Assembly (NCBI RefSeq): GCF_037893185.1
Contig: NZ_CP140772.1
Span: forward strand, 1,612,001 to 1,676,000
Reading direction: 5' to 3'
Source of the DNA: Chitinophaga sp. 180180018-3
GTDB taxonomy: Bacteria; Bacteroidota; Bacteroidia; Chitinophagales; Chitinophagaceae
Length of the DNA: 64,000 nucleotides
Shown here: one piece after another, positions 9,342 to 17,179 of the stretch
How the letters are laid out: each line of letters opens with the position of its first letter
Numbering within the stretch: the stretch's first letter is position 1
Program-made: the position numbers and the translations under genes
The notes under the pieces: generated by a model
The model's database searches: none
Told to the model about the DNA's origin: nothing
Seen by the model: the letters and a program-made list of their open reading frames with translations, nothing else

Positions 9342-11864
9342 ATGCGCAGATATATCTTAATGGCAGCCATACTGCTTGGTTTTCTCAGATCAGGCGCTCA
9401 GGCACCTACGCCCGACCAGTTCCTGGGTTATCCGTTGGGTACCAGGTTTACTCCCCATTACCGTGTAATTGATTATTTCCGGCAGGTAGCCGCTTCTGTA
9501 AAGAACGTGAAGCTGGAGCAATATGGCACTACCTACGAAGGCCGGCCACTAATGATGGCTATCGTAGCGTCGCCGGAAAATGCGGCCCGGCTGGACGAAA
9601 TACGTCAACATAGCCTGGATATGTCTAACGCCCGGGGGGCCGGTACCGCAAATCAGCCGGTAATTGTATGGCTCAGCTACAATGTGCACGGCAACGAATC
9701 GGTTTCCACAGAAGCAGCGATGAAAACGCTGTATGAACTGGTTAATAACGGAAACGCACAAACGCAGCAATGGCTGAAGAATACCGTTGTCATCATAGAC
9801 CCTTGCCTGAACCCGGATGGAAGGGAGCGCTACGTGAATTTTTACAATACCACCCGCGGTGCAAAACCGAATGTAAACCGCTATGCCCGCGAACATAATG
9901 AGCCATGGCCGGGAGGAAGATCGAATCATTACTATTTTGATCTGAACCGTGATTGGGCGTGGCAAACGCAAAAAGAATCGCAGCAGCGTGTAGCAAAGTA
10001 TAACCAGTGGATGCCGCAGCTGCATGTAGATTTTCACGAACAGGAAATTGAAGCGCCTTATTATTTTGCTCCCGCTGCAGAGCCGTTTCATGATGCCATT
10101 ACTCCCTGGCAGCGACAGCTTCAGCTGATGATTGGTAAAAACAATGCAAAATATTTCGACGAACAGGGTTGGCTTTACTTCACCAAAGAGCGCTTCGATC
10201 TTTTCTATCCCAGCTATGGCGACACGTACCCCATGTACAATGGAGCTATTGGTATGACCTATGAGCAGGGTGGTGGCGGCCGCGCAGGCCTGGCCGTAGT
10301 GAAGAAAGATGGGGACACGCTTTCACTGGCCGATCGTATCGCACATCATTTCACGACGGGTATGTCGACTATAGAAGTAGCCGCTCAAAATGCAGATAAG
10401 ATCATTACCGAATATGCACAGTATTTCGAATCTGCCCGGAAATCGCCGCAGGGCGGATATAAAGCTTATGTAGTGAAAGCCGGCGGCAATACGGAAAAAC
10501 TGAATACCCTCGCAGAGCTGCTGCGCAAAAACAACATCGCATTCGGCTATGGCGCTACCATAGGCGCCGCCACCGGGTTCAATTATTTTACAGGAAAAAA
10601 TGAAAATTTCGGCATTGATAAGGAAGACCTGGTGATCAACGCTTTTCAGCCTCATTCCAATATGCTCAGGGTACTGTTTGAACCGGTGTCGCATCTGACA
10701 GACTCCGTAACCTACGACATTACCGCATGGGCGATTCCTTATGCCTACGGGCTCACTTCCTATGCACTCAAACAACCATTAACACCTGCGGCCGATGCTC
10801 CTGTGATAAAGAACAATGCTCCGCTTTCGGCGCAGCGTCCTTACGCCTATCTGGCGCAATGGAACAGTCTGCGGGATGTGAAATTCTTATCCGCATTGTT
10901 GGAAAGTGATATCAAAGTGCGGTTTACTGAAACGCCTTTCACTGTGGGTGGAAAAGATTTTCCTGCCGGCACATTGGTCGTAACCCGCTCGGGTAATAAC
11001 TCTTCTCAGTTCGATCAGTTTATCACATCGCAGGCCGACCGGTTCAAAATCTCCCTCGACGCAGTATCCAGCGGGTTTGTTGACAAAGGGATGGATTTCG
11101 GCTCCGACAAGATCAGGTTCATTAAGAAACCAAACGTGGTCGTGTTGGGTGGCGATGGTGTTTCATCGCTGGGAATGGGCGAGGTATGGCATTTCTTCGA
11201 GCAGCAGCTCGATTTTCCGGTGACAGTAGTGGATGTAAAAGACATAGGTGAAATCAATTGGGATGGAACGGATGTGCTGATTATGCCTGACGGGGATTAT
11301 AAATTCCTCACCGATAAAGCGTCGGCCGACAAACTGAAGGAATGGGTAAGCAATGGCGGAAGACTGATTGCGCTGGAAAGTGCCGGCGTGCAACTGGCGG
11401 CAACAGACTGGGGAATCAAACTGAAGAAGAACGCCGACAATGATAAGGATGTAAAAGAGAAAGGCAACGAAAAAACATACGATGTGCTGAGAACCTACGC
11501 CAACAGGGAGCGGGAAAGCATCCGGCAGTTTGTACCCGGGGCCATCTATAAGGTGCAGATGGACACTACTCATCCACTGGCATTCGGCTATCCGGCTTAT
11601 TATTACACGTTGAAACAGGATACCCGCTTATACGAGTTTATTGAGAACGGCGGCTGGAATGTAGGCGTGCTGAAAAAAGACAGTTACCTGAGCGGATTTG
11701 TAGGTGCCGACACCCGTCAGCAGATGAAAGATGGGCTGGTATTCGGCGTAAAGGAAATGGGGAACGGACAGGTGATCGTGATGGCGGATAATCCATTATT
11801 CAGAAGCTTCTGGGAGAATGGGAAATTGTTGTTTAGTAATGCGGTGTTCCTGGTAGGACAATAG
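9342..11864 (+). CDS. M14-family zinc carboxypeptidase, secreted
   Basis: An 840-residue secreted metallopeptidase. A signal peptide (residues 1-20, ending SGAQA) is followed by the M14 catalytic domain: Zn ligands HGNE (His116, Glu119) and the third His in LHVDFHEQ (probably His232), the substrate-carboxylate loop NPDGRERY, NRDW, and the catalytic Glu in MTYEQGGGGR. The second half (about 400-840) contains a Rossmann-like section VVVLGGDGVSSLGMGEVWHFFE and LIMPDGDYKFL that resembles the amidotransferase-like C-terminal domain seen in long Bacteroidota M14 proteins. It probably trims peptides in the periplasm or outside the cell. It is monocistronic, with a hairpin after the stop. Confidence 0.93.
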   Translation: MRRYILMAAILLGFLRSGAQAPTPDQFLGYPLGTRFTPHYRVIDYFRQVAASVKNVKLEQYGTTYEGRPLMMAIVASPENAARLDEIRQHSLDMSNARGAGTANQPVIVWLSYNVHGNESVSTEAAMKTLYELVNNGNAQTQQWLKNTVVIIDPCLNPDGRERYVNFYNTTRGAKPNVNRYAREHNEPWPGGRSNHYYFDLNRDWAWQTQKESQQRVAKYNQWMPQLHVDFHEQEIEAPYYFAPAAEPFHDAITPWQRQLQLMIGKNNAKYFDEQGWLYFTKERFDLFYPSYGDTYPMYNGAIGMTYEQGGGGRAGLAVVKKDGDTLSLADRIAHHFTTGMSTIEVAAQNADKIITEYAQYFESARKSPQGGYKAYVVKAGGNTEKLNTLAELLRKNNIAFGYGATIGAATGFNYFTGKNENFGIDKEDLVINAFQPHSNMLRVLFEPVSHLTDSVTYDITAWAIPYAYGLTSYALKQPLTPAADAPVIKNNAPLSAQRPYAYLAQWNSLRDVKFLSALLESDIKVRFTETPFTVGGKDFPAGTLVVTRSGNNSSQFDQFITSQADRFKISLDAVSSGFVDKGMDFGSDKIRFIKKPNVVVLGGDGVSSLGMGEVWHFFEQQLDFPVTVVDVKDIGEINWDGTDVLIMPDGDYKFLTDKASADKLKEWVSNGGRLIALESAGVQLAATDWGIKLKKNADNDKDVKEKGNEKTYDVLRTYANRERESIRQFVPGAIYKVQMDTTHPLAFGYPAYYYTLKQDTRLYEFIENGGWNVGVLKKDSYLSGFVGADTRQQMKDGLVFGVKEMGNGQVIVMADNPLFRSFWENGKLLFSNAVFLVGQ

Positions 11865-11874
11865 CAGCTGCTGG

Positions 11875-11938
11875 TCTTTAGTAAAATGCAGCGGAGATCA
11901 CGTTATATTATTAATACAATGTGATCTCCGCCGCATTT
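11875..11938. terminator. Bidirectional terminator, repeat family TCTTTAGTAA/GCGGAGATCAC, copy 1
   Basis: A 19-bp inverted repeat (11883-11901 with 11920-11938, one mismatch) lies between the convergent peptidase and redoxin genes. The outer arms AAAATGC/GCATTTT give a U-run in both directions. The left flank TCTTTAGTAA and the stem GCGGAGATCAC recur at 34949-35013, so this is a repeated sequence and not only a chance hairpin. Confidence 0.8.
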
Positions 11939-11947
11939 TATCAAAGG

Positions 11948-12556
11948 CTAAAACCTTTTGATATTGCACCCCAAACTATGTGATGCATTCACGCTAACAG
12001 CTTTACCAGCCAGCATTTCGTTGATGGCATTGTGGAGATATTTGTTTTTAACAGCTTCGGCGTTTCCCGGGCTGTCGTCAATTCCTCCTTTGTATACGAG
12101 CCGGCTGTTTTTATCAAACAGGAAGCATTCCGGTGTGTGGTTGGCATCGAAAGCATCGGCCAACAGGGCGTTCCGGTCGAGTATATAATGCCACGTGAAT
12201 TGTATGGACGCCGCATATTGTTTCATGGCGGCAAAGGATTCACTTCCGTTGCGGGCTGCCTCATTGGAATTTACCATTACCACCCCGATATTGTTTTTAT
12301 GTGCGTACGCGCAGATGTTATGTAGCCTGTCGTGGTTACGTAACATGTATGGACATTGGTTGCTGGCGAAAATTACGAGCAAACCATTGCCCCCTTTGGC
12401 AGCGCCCAGTGAAATATCTTTCCCGGAGATATCCATACAGGCAATTTCCGATTTAGGCAAAAGCGCCCCTGGCTCCAATGGCATTTCCCGGTCAGGTGGT
12501 TGAAAGGAGGACAGCAAAACAGCACAACAGGATAAATAAAAAGCGGACTTAATCAT
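11948..12556 (-). CDS. Redoxin (AhpC/TSA-like) protein with a single active-site cysteine
   Basis: A 202-residue protein with an N-terminal hydrophobic signal (ending near LLSSFQP) and a thioredoxin-fold domain: LLPKSEIACMDISGK, then LLVIFASNQCPYMLRNHDR, VVMVNSNEA, and the cis-Pro loop HTPECFLFDKNSRLVYKG. In related extracytoplasmic redoxins the motif reads C-N-x-C-P-Y; here the first Cys is Ser (Ser65) and only Cys68 is left, so ordinary disulfide reduction is unlikely. It could act as a one-Cys peroxidase or have lost redox function. A start 14 codons upstream is possible, but ATG 12556 begins a normal signal peptide. Expected in the periplasm. Confidence 0.8.
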   Translation of the reverse strand: MIKSAFYLSCCAVLLSSFQPPDREMPLEPGALLPKSEIACMDISGKDISLGAAKGGNGLLVIFASNQCPYMLRNHDRLHNICAYAHKNNIGVVMVNSNEAARNGSESFAAMKQYAASIQFTWHYILDRNALLADAFDANHTPECFLFDKNSRLVYKGGIDDSPGNAEAVKNKYLHNAINEMLAGKAVSVNASHSLGCNIKRF

Positions 12557-12701
12557 TACTAGTGGTTTACAGGTCCAGGTTAAATATAGTAAATGCAACA
12601 GTAAATGTGATACAACTTCATTATTCTATCGAAATATAATAAAAAATATTATAATTAATAATTGTCAGATATATTACGGAAGATATGTGCCAGCGCAGGT
12701 A

Positions 12702-13661
12702 TCATGCCGGTACCTGGTGCTTTTTCTCGTCCTGTCGCGCATCGCTGAGCGTTCTGATGCTGGCATTCAATTCAAACCCTACCAGCAGGATGAGAGAGTT
12801 GAAAAAGATCCATAACATGAGTACGAGGATCGTACCAATAGATCCATAGATCTTGTTATAGTTGCCAAAGTTATTTACGAACCAGGAGAAGCCCAGGGTA
12901 ACGAGTATCATGAAAGTAGTAGCCACGGTAGCGCCGGCAGTAATAAACTTCCACTTTCTGGTAGTGGCGGCGCCTATACGATACAGTACGGCATTGATGG
13001 AGTAGAAGAGTAGTATAATCAGTACCCATCTTGCTATATCAATCACATGCCTGAGCGGAATGCTTTCAATACCCAGGAGGCTGAATACCCAGCGTAGTGT
13101 GGCACCCTGCACAATCACCAGCGCCACGCAAATAAGCAGGATCAGCACCACAATGGCCGTGAGCTGCAGCGCAATGAGCCGGTTTTGCCACCATTTTCGT
13201 TTCCGGAAGCCCGCACCCTGTATTTTACTGAAAGAGCGGAGTATGCCCATTACACCATTGGAGGAATAGAAGTAGCCCATTACGAAGGCAATCGACAACA
13301 GGCCGTTCCGGTGTGTGTAGAGGAAATCATGTATCATTCCTCTTACGATCATGTAAGTATTGTAATTGGGCGTAAGGTCCTGCGCAAGGTCGTACAGGGT
13401 GGATTCGATGTTGGTAACAGGGATGTATGGCACCAATGTGAACAGGAAGATAAAAAACGGCGGAATCGCCAGCAGGAAGTTAAAAGAGATGGCCCTGGCA
13501 CGGTCGCCCAGGCCTCTGTTTTTGACCTCCTGCATAAAATGTTTCAATACATCATATAAGGGCAAGCCTTCAAACCCGGGTAGTATCAGGGTTTTAGTGC
13601 GTTCCACCAGGCGGCGCCAGGGGCGGGAATGCAGTATAATGTTCTCGGGTTTGAAGGGCAT
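12702..13661 (-). CDS. YihY/BrkB-family integral membrane protein
   Basis: A 319-residue inner-membrane protein with about six hydrophobic segments. Family signs are RARAISFNFLLAIPPFFIFLF near the first membrane segment, GLLSIAFVMGYFYSSNGV, and ATVATTFMILVTLGFSWFVNNFGNYNKIYGSIG, which match the YihY (formerly called ribonuclease BN) family. Its function is not established; the old RNase BN label is known to be wrong. The longest frame starts with TTG at 13667, but ATG 13661 (MPFKPENIIL) is the better start. It lies on the same strand as mltG, with two strong palindromes in the 93-bp gap. Confidence 0.9.
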   Translation of the reverse strand: MPFKPENIILHSRPWRRLVERTKTLILPGFEGLPLYDVLKHFMQEVKNRGLGDRARAISFNFLLAIPPFFIFLFTLVPYIPVTNIESTLYDLAQDLTPNYNTYMIVRGMIHDFLYTHRNGLLSIAFVMGYFYSSNGVMGILRSFSKIQGAGFRKRKWWQNRLIALQLTAIVVLILLICVALVIVQGATLRWVFSLLGIESIPLRHVIDIARWVLIILLFYSINAVLYRIGAATTRKWKFITAGATVATTFMILVTLGFSWFVNNFGNYNKIYGSIGTILVLMLWIFFNSLILLVGFELNASIRTLSDARQDEKKHQVPA

Positions 13662-13675
13662 TAGCAATTAGCTTT

Positions 13676-13705
13676 TAGCCTTTAGCTGCTAGCAGCTAAA
13701 GGCTA
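13676..13705. repeat. Perfect 30-bp palindrome without loop
   Basis: TAGCCTTTAGCTGCT (13676-13690) is followed directly by its exact reverse complement (13691-13705). The surrounding sequence repeats the word TTAGC several times. It lies between brkB and mltG on the minus strand and could form a cruciform or RNA hairpin. Confidence 0.85.
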
Positions 13706-13735
13706 GTCGGATCACATATTAAAACAATTATTATT

Positions 13736-13763
13736 GGCTACTGGCAGCTACCAGCTAGTAGCC
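13736..13763. repeat. Imperfect palindrome over the mltG stop codon
   Basis: Outer arms GGCTACT/AGTAGCC enclose a second stem CTGG/CCAG around CAGCTA. The mltG stop codon (13755-13757) lies within it. With the palindrome at 13676-13705 it makes a double hairpin after mltG; bases on the brkB side are A/T-rich. It uses the same TAGC words as the neighbouring palindrome and so may be a related element. Confidence 0.65.
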
Positions 13764-14804
13764 TCTTTTATTCAGCTCCGCCTGGTACAATCTTGCGTTC
13801 ACCAGGTGGTCTGCATAGGTGGCTGCAAAAGCATGATAGCCAGAGAAATCGGATCTCGCACAAAAATACAGGTAATCTGTTTCCGGTGTGTTCAACACGG
13901 CATTTAATGTTTTCTCAGAAGGAGTACAAATGGGGCCCGGTGGTAATCCTTCATAGCGGTAGGTATTGTAGGGAGAATCATACTGCGTATGAGTTTCCCT
14001 GATGCGTTTCAGGCCGAAGTCCTGTAAAGCAAATTTAACTGTTGGATCAGCCTGAAGGCGCATGCCTTTGCGGTAGCGGTTCAGATACACACTGGCGATC
14101 AGCGGTTTCTCATCATTTTTATTGGTTTCTTCCTCTACAATGGAACCAAGAATGGTTACTTCGTTGAGTGAAAGTCCGAGTTTGGCCGCTTTTTCTTTCT
14201 TTTCCGGCGTCCAGAAGGCTTCTCTGGCTTTTTCGAGTTTCTTGAAAACCGCTTCAGCTCCGGTATTCCAGTAGAATTCGTAGGTATCAGGTACTACGAC
14301 GCACATGACAGTGTTGGTATCCAGCCCGAACTGGCGGAGGTAAACAGGGTCGGTCATCAGCGAACGAAGCACGCCGGAATCGGCTTCCAGGTTATTGGAG
14401 ATCTTCCTGACAAAATCATCTTTTGTGCGGATCTTATTGATGACCAGATCAACGGGCGATTGTTTACCTGAACGGAGCATGCGGGCAATATCAAAATTGC
14501 TCATGCCTCTCGTGATTTTATACCGGCCTGCCTTTACCCGGGAGGGGTAGTCGAGTTGCCTGGCTACCCAGTTGAAACTATTCCGGTTACGGACGATCCC
14601 CTGTTCTTCCAGTCCATCGAGCACATTGTTATAGGTGCTGTTGGTGCGTACATAGAAATACTTGCTGTCGCCGAAAGCCTTGGTATTAGGACCAAATACG
14701 CGATAGGAAATATAGACCAGTACCCCGGCGAGCAAGCAGCCGGCAATAACCAGTCCCCGTCTTAACCAGACTGTTTTTCTGCTGGAAGATTTTTTCTTAG
14801 CCAT
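13755..14804 (-). CDS. mltG: Endolytic peptidoglycan transglycosylase MltG (YceG-like)
   Basis: A 349-residue inner-membrane lytic transglycosylase that cuts nascent glycan strands and so sets their length. A basic N-terminus (MAKKKSSSRK) and one membrane span (about 16-34) anchor it; the YceG domain follows. The catalytic motif SIVEEETNK has Glu224 where E. coli MltG has Glu218, and the substrate loop reads YDSPYNTYRYEGLPPGPICTPS in shape (about 278-300), as in the family. Length is normal. It is the last gene of the long minus-strand run, separated from secG by a terminator and about 137 bp. Confidence 0.95.
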   Translation of the reverse strand: MAKKKSSSRKTVWLRRGLVIAGCLLAGVLVYISYRVFGPNTKAFGDSKYFYVRTNSTYNNVLDGLEEQGIVRNRNSFNWVARQLDYPSRVKAGRYKITRGMSNFDIARMLRSGKQSPVDLVINKIRTKDDFVRKISNNLEADSGVLRSLMTDPVYLRQFGLDTNTVMCVVVPDTYEFYWNTGAEAVFKKLEKAREAFWTPEKKEKAAKLGLSLNEVTILGSIVEEETNKNDEKPLIASVYLNRYRKGMRLQADPTVKFALQDFGLKRIRETHTQYDSPYNTYRYEGLPPGPICTPSEKTLNAVLNTPETDYLYFCARSDFSGYHAFAATYADHLVNARLYQAELNKRGY

Positions 14805-14887
14805 AAATAATATTGGACGTTACAATTTCGGGCGAAATGCACTAGTCAGCCAGGTTTTTCAAGATACTCCTTCAGTTCGCCATTAAA

Positions 14888-14915
14888 AAAACCTCGCTTT
14901 TAACGGCGAGGTTTT
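14888..14915 (-). terminator. Rho-independent terminator after secG
   Basis: A 10-bp perfect stem AAAACCTCGC/GCGAGGTTTT with an 8-base loop, followed on the minus strand by a run of seven U. It lies 27 bp past the secG stop codon and separates that operon from mltG. Confidence 0.9.
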
Positions 14916-14941
14916 AAATATTATTATTCAGGTAATGTTAA

Positions 14942-15313
14942 TTACTTGCCCTGACCCGGAGTAGCGGGAGCAGGATTTTGTGCAGGGGCCTGAGCCGGAG
15001 CTTGTACCGGAGGCGCCTGTTGAGGAACAGGTTGGCCGGCAGATGCTCTTTCAACAGCGCTGGGCGCAACAGTTTGTGTTCTGCTGGTTTTGCCAATGAA
15101 GAAAGGAGCAGTGAGGCACAGTAATGCAATGATTACAGCCAGTACCCAGGTACCTTTTTCTAATACGTCAGTAGTCTGACGTACCCCGATCACCTGATTA
15201 CCAACACCGCCAAGAGCGCCGGAAAGACCACCGCCTTTAGGGTTTTGGATCAGCACAAAGAAGCCTAACAACACACAGGCTAAAATGATCAGGACACCAA
15301 AAATTATCAACAT
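14942..15313 (-). CDS. secG: Preprotein translocase subunit SecG
   Basis: A 123-residue membrane protein with two hydrophobic segments (about 2-22 and 57-76) joined by the SecG loop LIQNPKGGGLSGALGG and GVRQTTDVLEKGTW. SecG joins SecY and SecE in the inner-membrane channel and assists export. The tail after residue 80 is a Pro/Ala/Gln-rich stretch (QQAPPVQAPAQAPAQNPAPA) of low complexity, as is common for SecG in Bacteroidota. It begins 6 bp after the stop of the upstream repeat-bearing gene and ends with a strong terminator, so it is the last gene of its operon. Confidence 0.95.
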   Translation of the reverse strand: MLIIFGVLIILACVLLGFFVLIQNPKGGGLSGALGGVGNQVIGVRQTTDVLEKGTWVLAVIIALLCLTAPFFIGKTSRTQTVAPSAVERASAGQPVPQQAPPVQAPAQAPAQNPAPATPGQGK

Positions 15314-15319
15314 AAATTA

Positions 15320-16600
15320 TTACTTATTTTTGTCTGTTAGTGACTTTAATTCTAATATCTTTTGCGCAAAATAAGCGTTTTTGTCGGGATTAAGCAAACT
15401 TAATTTTTGATATATCTTAATCGCGTTGCCATATTGCTGTTGCCGTATCCAGATTTCTGCCAGGGTTTCAGAAACGATGTCGTTGTTAAACACAATAGAG
15501 TCCATGGCCATCTTTTCTACTGTTTCTGAAATTTCCGGTTCTGTTTCTTCTTCATAAATACGGTGCAATTGCTGATGGTACCAGTCTTTGCTGGTTCTGC
15601 CGGAAAAATTATCCTTTATCTGGCGCAACCATGAGGTAAAGCTTTTCATTTCAGCGGCGCCCTGGTCGCTCAGTTCATCTGCTTCTTCCGGACTTTTCAG
15701 CCGTTTATAGGCGAAATAGTCGTCAGTATATAAAGGTTGAAAGATCAGTTCTGTATCTGCGGTTTCTTCTACTGCCAATGGGAATATTTTAATGGGTCCG
15801 GACGACTCAGGCTCATCGTCGCTGTTGGCATCACTGGCAGTGATGCTTTCCACGTCCGGAGGTTGTACGCCGGCCGCTGTATGGGCGGGGTTTTCGGCGG
15901 GTTCATAATCGGCCACGGCTTCCAGCGGTGCTGTTTCAATTGCCTCGCTGGCCAATGGCTGTTCCTGCATAAGAGGTATTACTTCTTCGCGAGATGCAGT
16001 ATGGGTGGGTGCTTCCACTGCGTCACCGGCTATCGGTTGTTCCTGCATAAGAGGTATCACTTCTTCGCGAGATGTCGTATGGGCGGCAGCTTCCACTGCG
16101 TCACCGGCTATCAGTTGTTCCTGTATAACAGGTATTACTTCTTCGTGGAAAGCGACAGGGGCAGCTTCTTCTTCCTGCATCAGCGCAACTGGCTCCTCCA
16201 CTGTGTTTTCCAGCACCAAAGGAGCAGTTGTTTCTTCAGAGGCCGGCAGCACAGCTGCTTCCTGCACTTCTGCAGCAGCCGTTGCTGCCGCTGAAGGGAT
16301 ATCCTCTTCCGGCAGGCTATCATCCGGTATAACCGGCGCCACGCGGGTTTCTACTTCCTGTAATACCTGTTCTGCCGTGATCACACGATAGGCATGATGT
16401 GGCTGACCGGTATATAGCAACGCCTGTTTAACAGCTGTTTCATGCAGGTTGCCGGTTTGCTGAAATACCTTTTGGGCCAGCAACAGGCGTGCAGCGGCGA
16501 AATACGGGTGGTCTGCCACCAGTTGTTCCATGGCCGCTTCATCCACCTCCCGCAGGGAAGGTTGCTGAAACACATGCGCTATAATCCTGTTTACCGTCAT
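15320..16600 (-). CDS. Repeat-bearing acidic hypothetical protein (between lptE and secG)
   Basis: A 426-residue protein of unknown function. Residues 1-100 form a helical section (MTVNRIIAHVFQQPSLREVDEAAMEQ) and the last 100 contain a TPR-like pair ending QYGNAIKIYQKLSLLNPDKNAYFAQKI in shape. Between them is an acidic, low-complexity linker rich in Glu, Ala and Val. Within it three near-identical 26-residue tandem units run through residues of the type EEVIPLMQEQPIAGDAVEA (DNA period 78 bp, about 15930-16160). Only the linker varies; the ends look folded. The gene sits in the order miaB, sigma-54 activator, lptE, this gene, secG, which recurs in Bacteroidota, so an envelope-biogenesis role is plausible but unproven. 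Confidence 0.8.
   Translation of the reverse strand: MTVNRIIAHVFQQPSLREVDEAAMEQLVADHPYFAAARLLLAQKVFQQTGNLHETAVKQALLYTGQPHHAYRVITAEQVLQEVETRVAPVIPDDSLPEEDIPSAAATAAAEVQEAAVLPASEETTAPLVLENTVEEPVALMQEEEAAPVAFHEEVIPVIQEQLIAGDAVEAAAHTTSREEVIPLMQEQPIAGDAVEAPTHTASREEVIPLMQEQPLASEAIETAPLEAVADYEPAENPAHTAAGVQPPDVESITASDANSDDEPESSGPIKIFPLAVEETADTELIFQPLYTDDYFAYKRLKSPEEADELSDQGAAEMKSFTSWLRQIKDNFSGRTSKDWYHQQLHRIYEEETEPEISETVEKMAMDSIVFNNDIVSETLAEIWIRQQQYGNAIKIYQKLSLLNPDKNAYFAQKILELKSLTDKNK
15930..16160 (-). repeat. Tandem 78-bp coding repeat
   Basis: Three in-frame units of about 78 bp, the two most alike sharing GCGTCACCGGCTATC and TTCCTGCATAAGAGGTAT. They encode 26-residue units inside the acidic linker of the protein at 15320-16600. 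Such repeats change copy number readily by slippage. Confidence 0.8.
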
Positions 16601-16632
16601 AGGTTACTAATGTAGTAAAAAATGAATTTACA

Positions 16633-17154
16633 TTACCAGTTTGCAAACGCCCTGTTGAAGATATCATCGATGATACCAGGGATGATCTTGTCGTCGAGCA
16701 GGCCATTTTCCACACTGCTGGGCAACTGCGATGCCGAGAACTCCCCAGAGCGGGTGAACGACTGGGTGAATCCTTTTTTATCGCCTATACGTTTGATGAA
16801 GGTTACATTTACGGTCACATTCAAACGGGAAGTGGCCGCTTTATCCACGTCGGTTACCGCGGCGTTGGAGAAGGAGTAGCCGGTAATGGTGGCCTTGAAC
16901 TCATAGTCGGCCCTCGGTTCTGTTTCATTCACCTGCGTCAGACGGGTCTGGGAAGTGATTTTATCGCGCAACTTCTGAGTCAGTTTCTGGCTCAGGGTTG
17001 GGTTATTGATGGGCGCGCGGTTTTCTATAAATCGAACATTTACAGTTTTAGCCTCCTGATCGATACTGGCGCCTGTGGTAGAGTATTTAACACTACAGCC
17101 GGCCAGCATGGCCAGAAACGATATAGATATGAATAATCTGATATTACGGATCAT
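16633..17154 (-). CDS. lptE: LptE-family outer-membrane lipoprotein
   Basis: A 173-residue lipoprotein (signal ending SFLAMLAGC, Cys20). The mature domain has the LptE plan of Bacteroidota: an opening beta pair (KTVNVRFIENRAPINNPTLS), a helix TLSQKLTQKLRDKI, then DYEFKATITGYSFSNAAVT and RLNVTVNVTFIKR. LptE plugs the LptD barrel that carries lipopolysaccharide to the cell surface. It is 25 bp downstream of the sigma-54 activator gene, and its position in the conserved miaB-to-secG order supports the call. Length is usual for the family. The lptD gene is not in this window. Confidence 0.88.
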   Translation of the reverse strand: MIRNIRLFISISFLAMLAGCSVKYSTTGASIDQEAKTVNVRFIENRAPINNPTLSQKLTQKLRDKITSQTRLTQVNETEPRADYEFKATITGYSFSNAAVTDVDKAATSRLNVTVNVTFIKRIGDKKGFTQSFTRSGEFSASQLPSSVENGLLDDKIIPGIIDDIFNRAFANW

Positions 17155-17179
17155 TGTGATGCTGATATTAAAAATTCGT

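Noticed and set aside
15930..16160. Non-coding tandem repeat or minisatellite
   Set aside because: The 78-bp units keep the reading frame and encode protein repeats.
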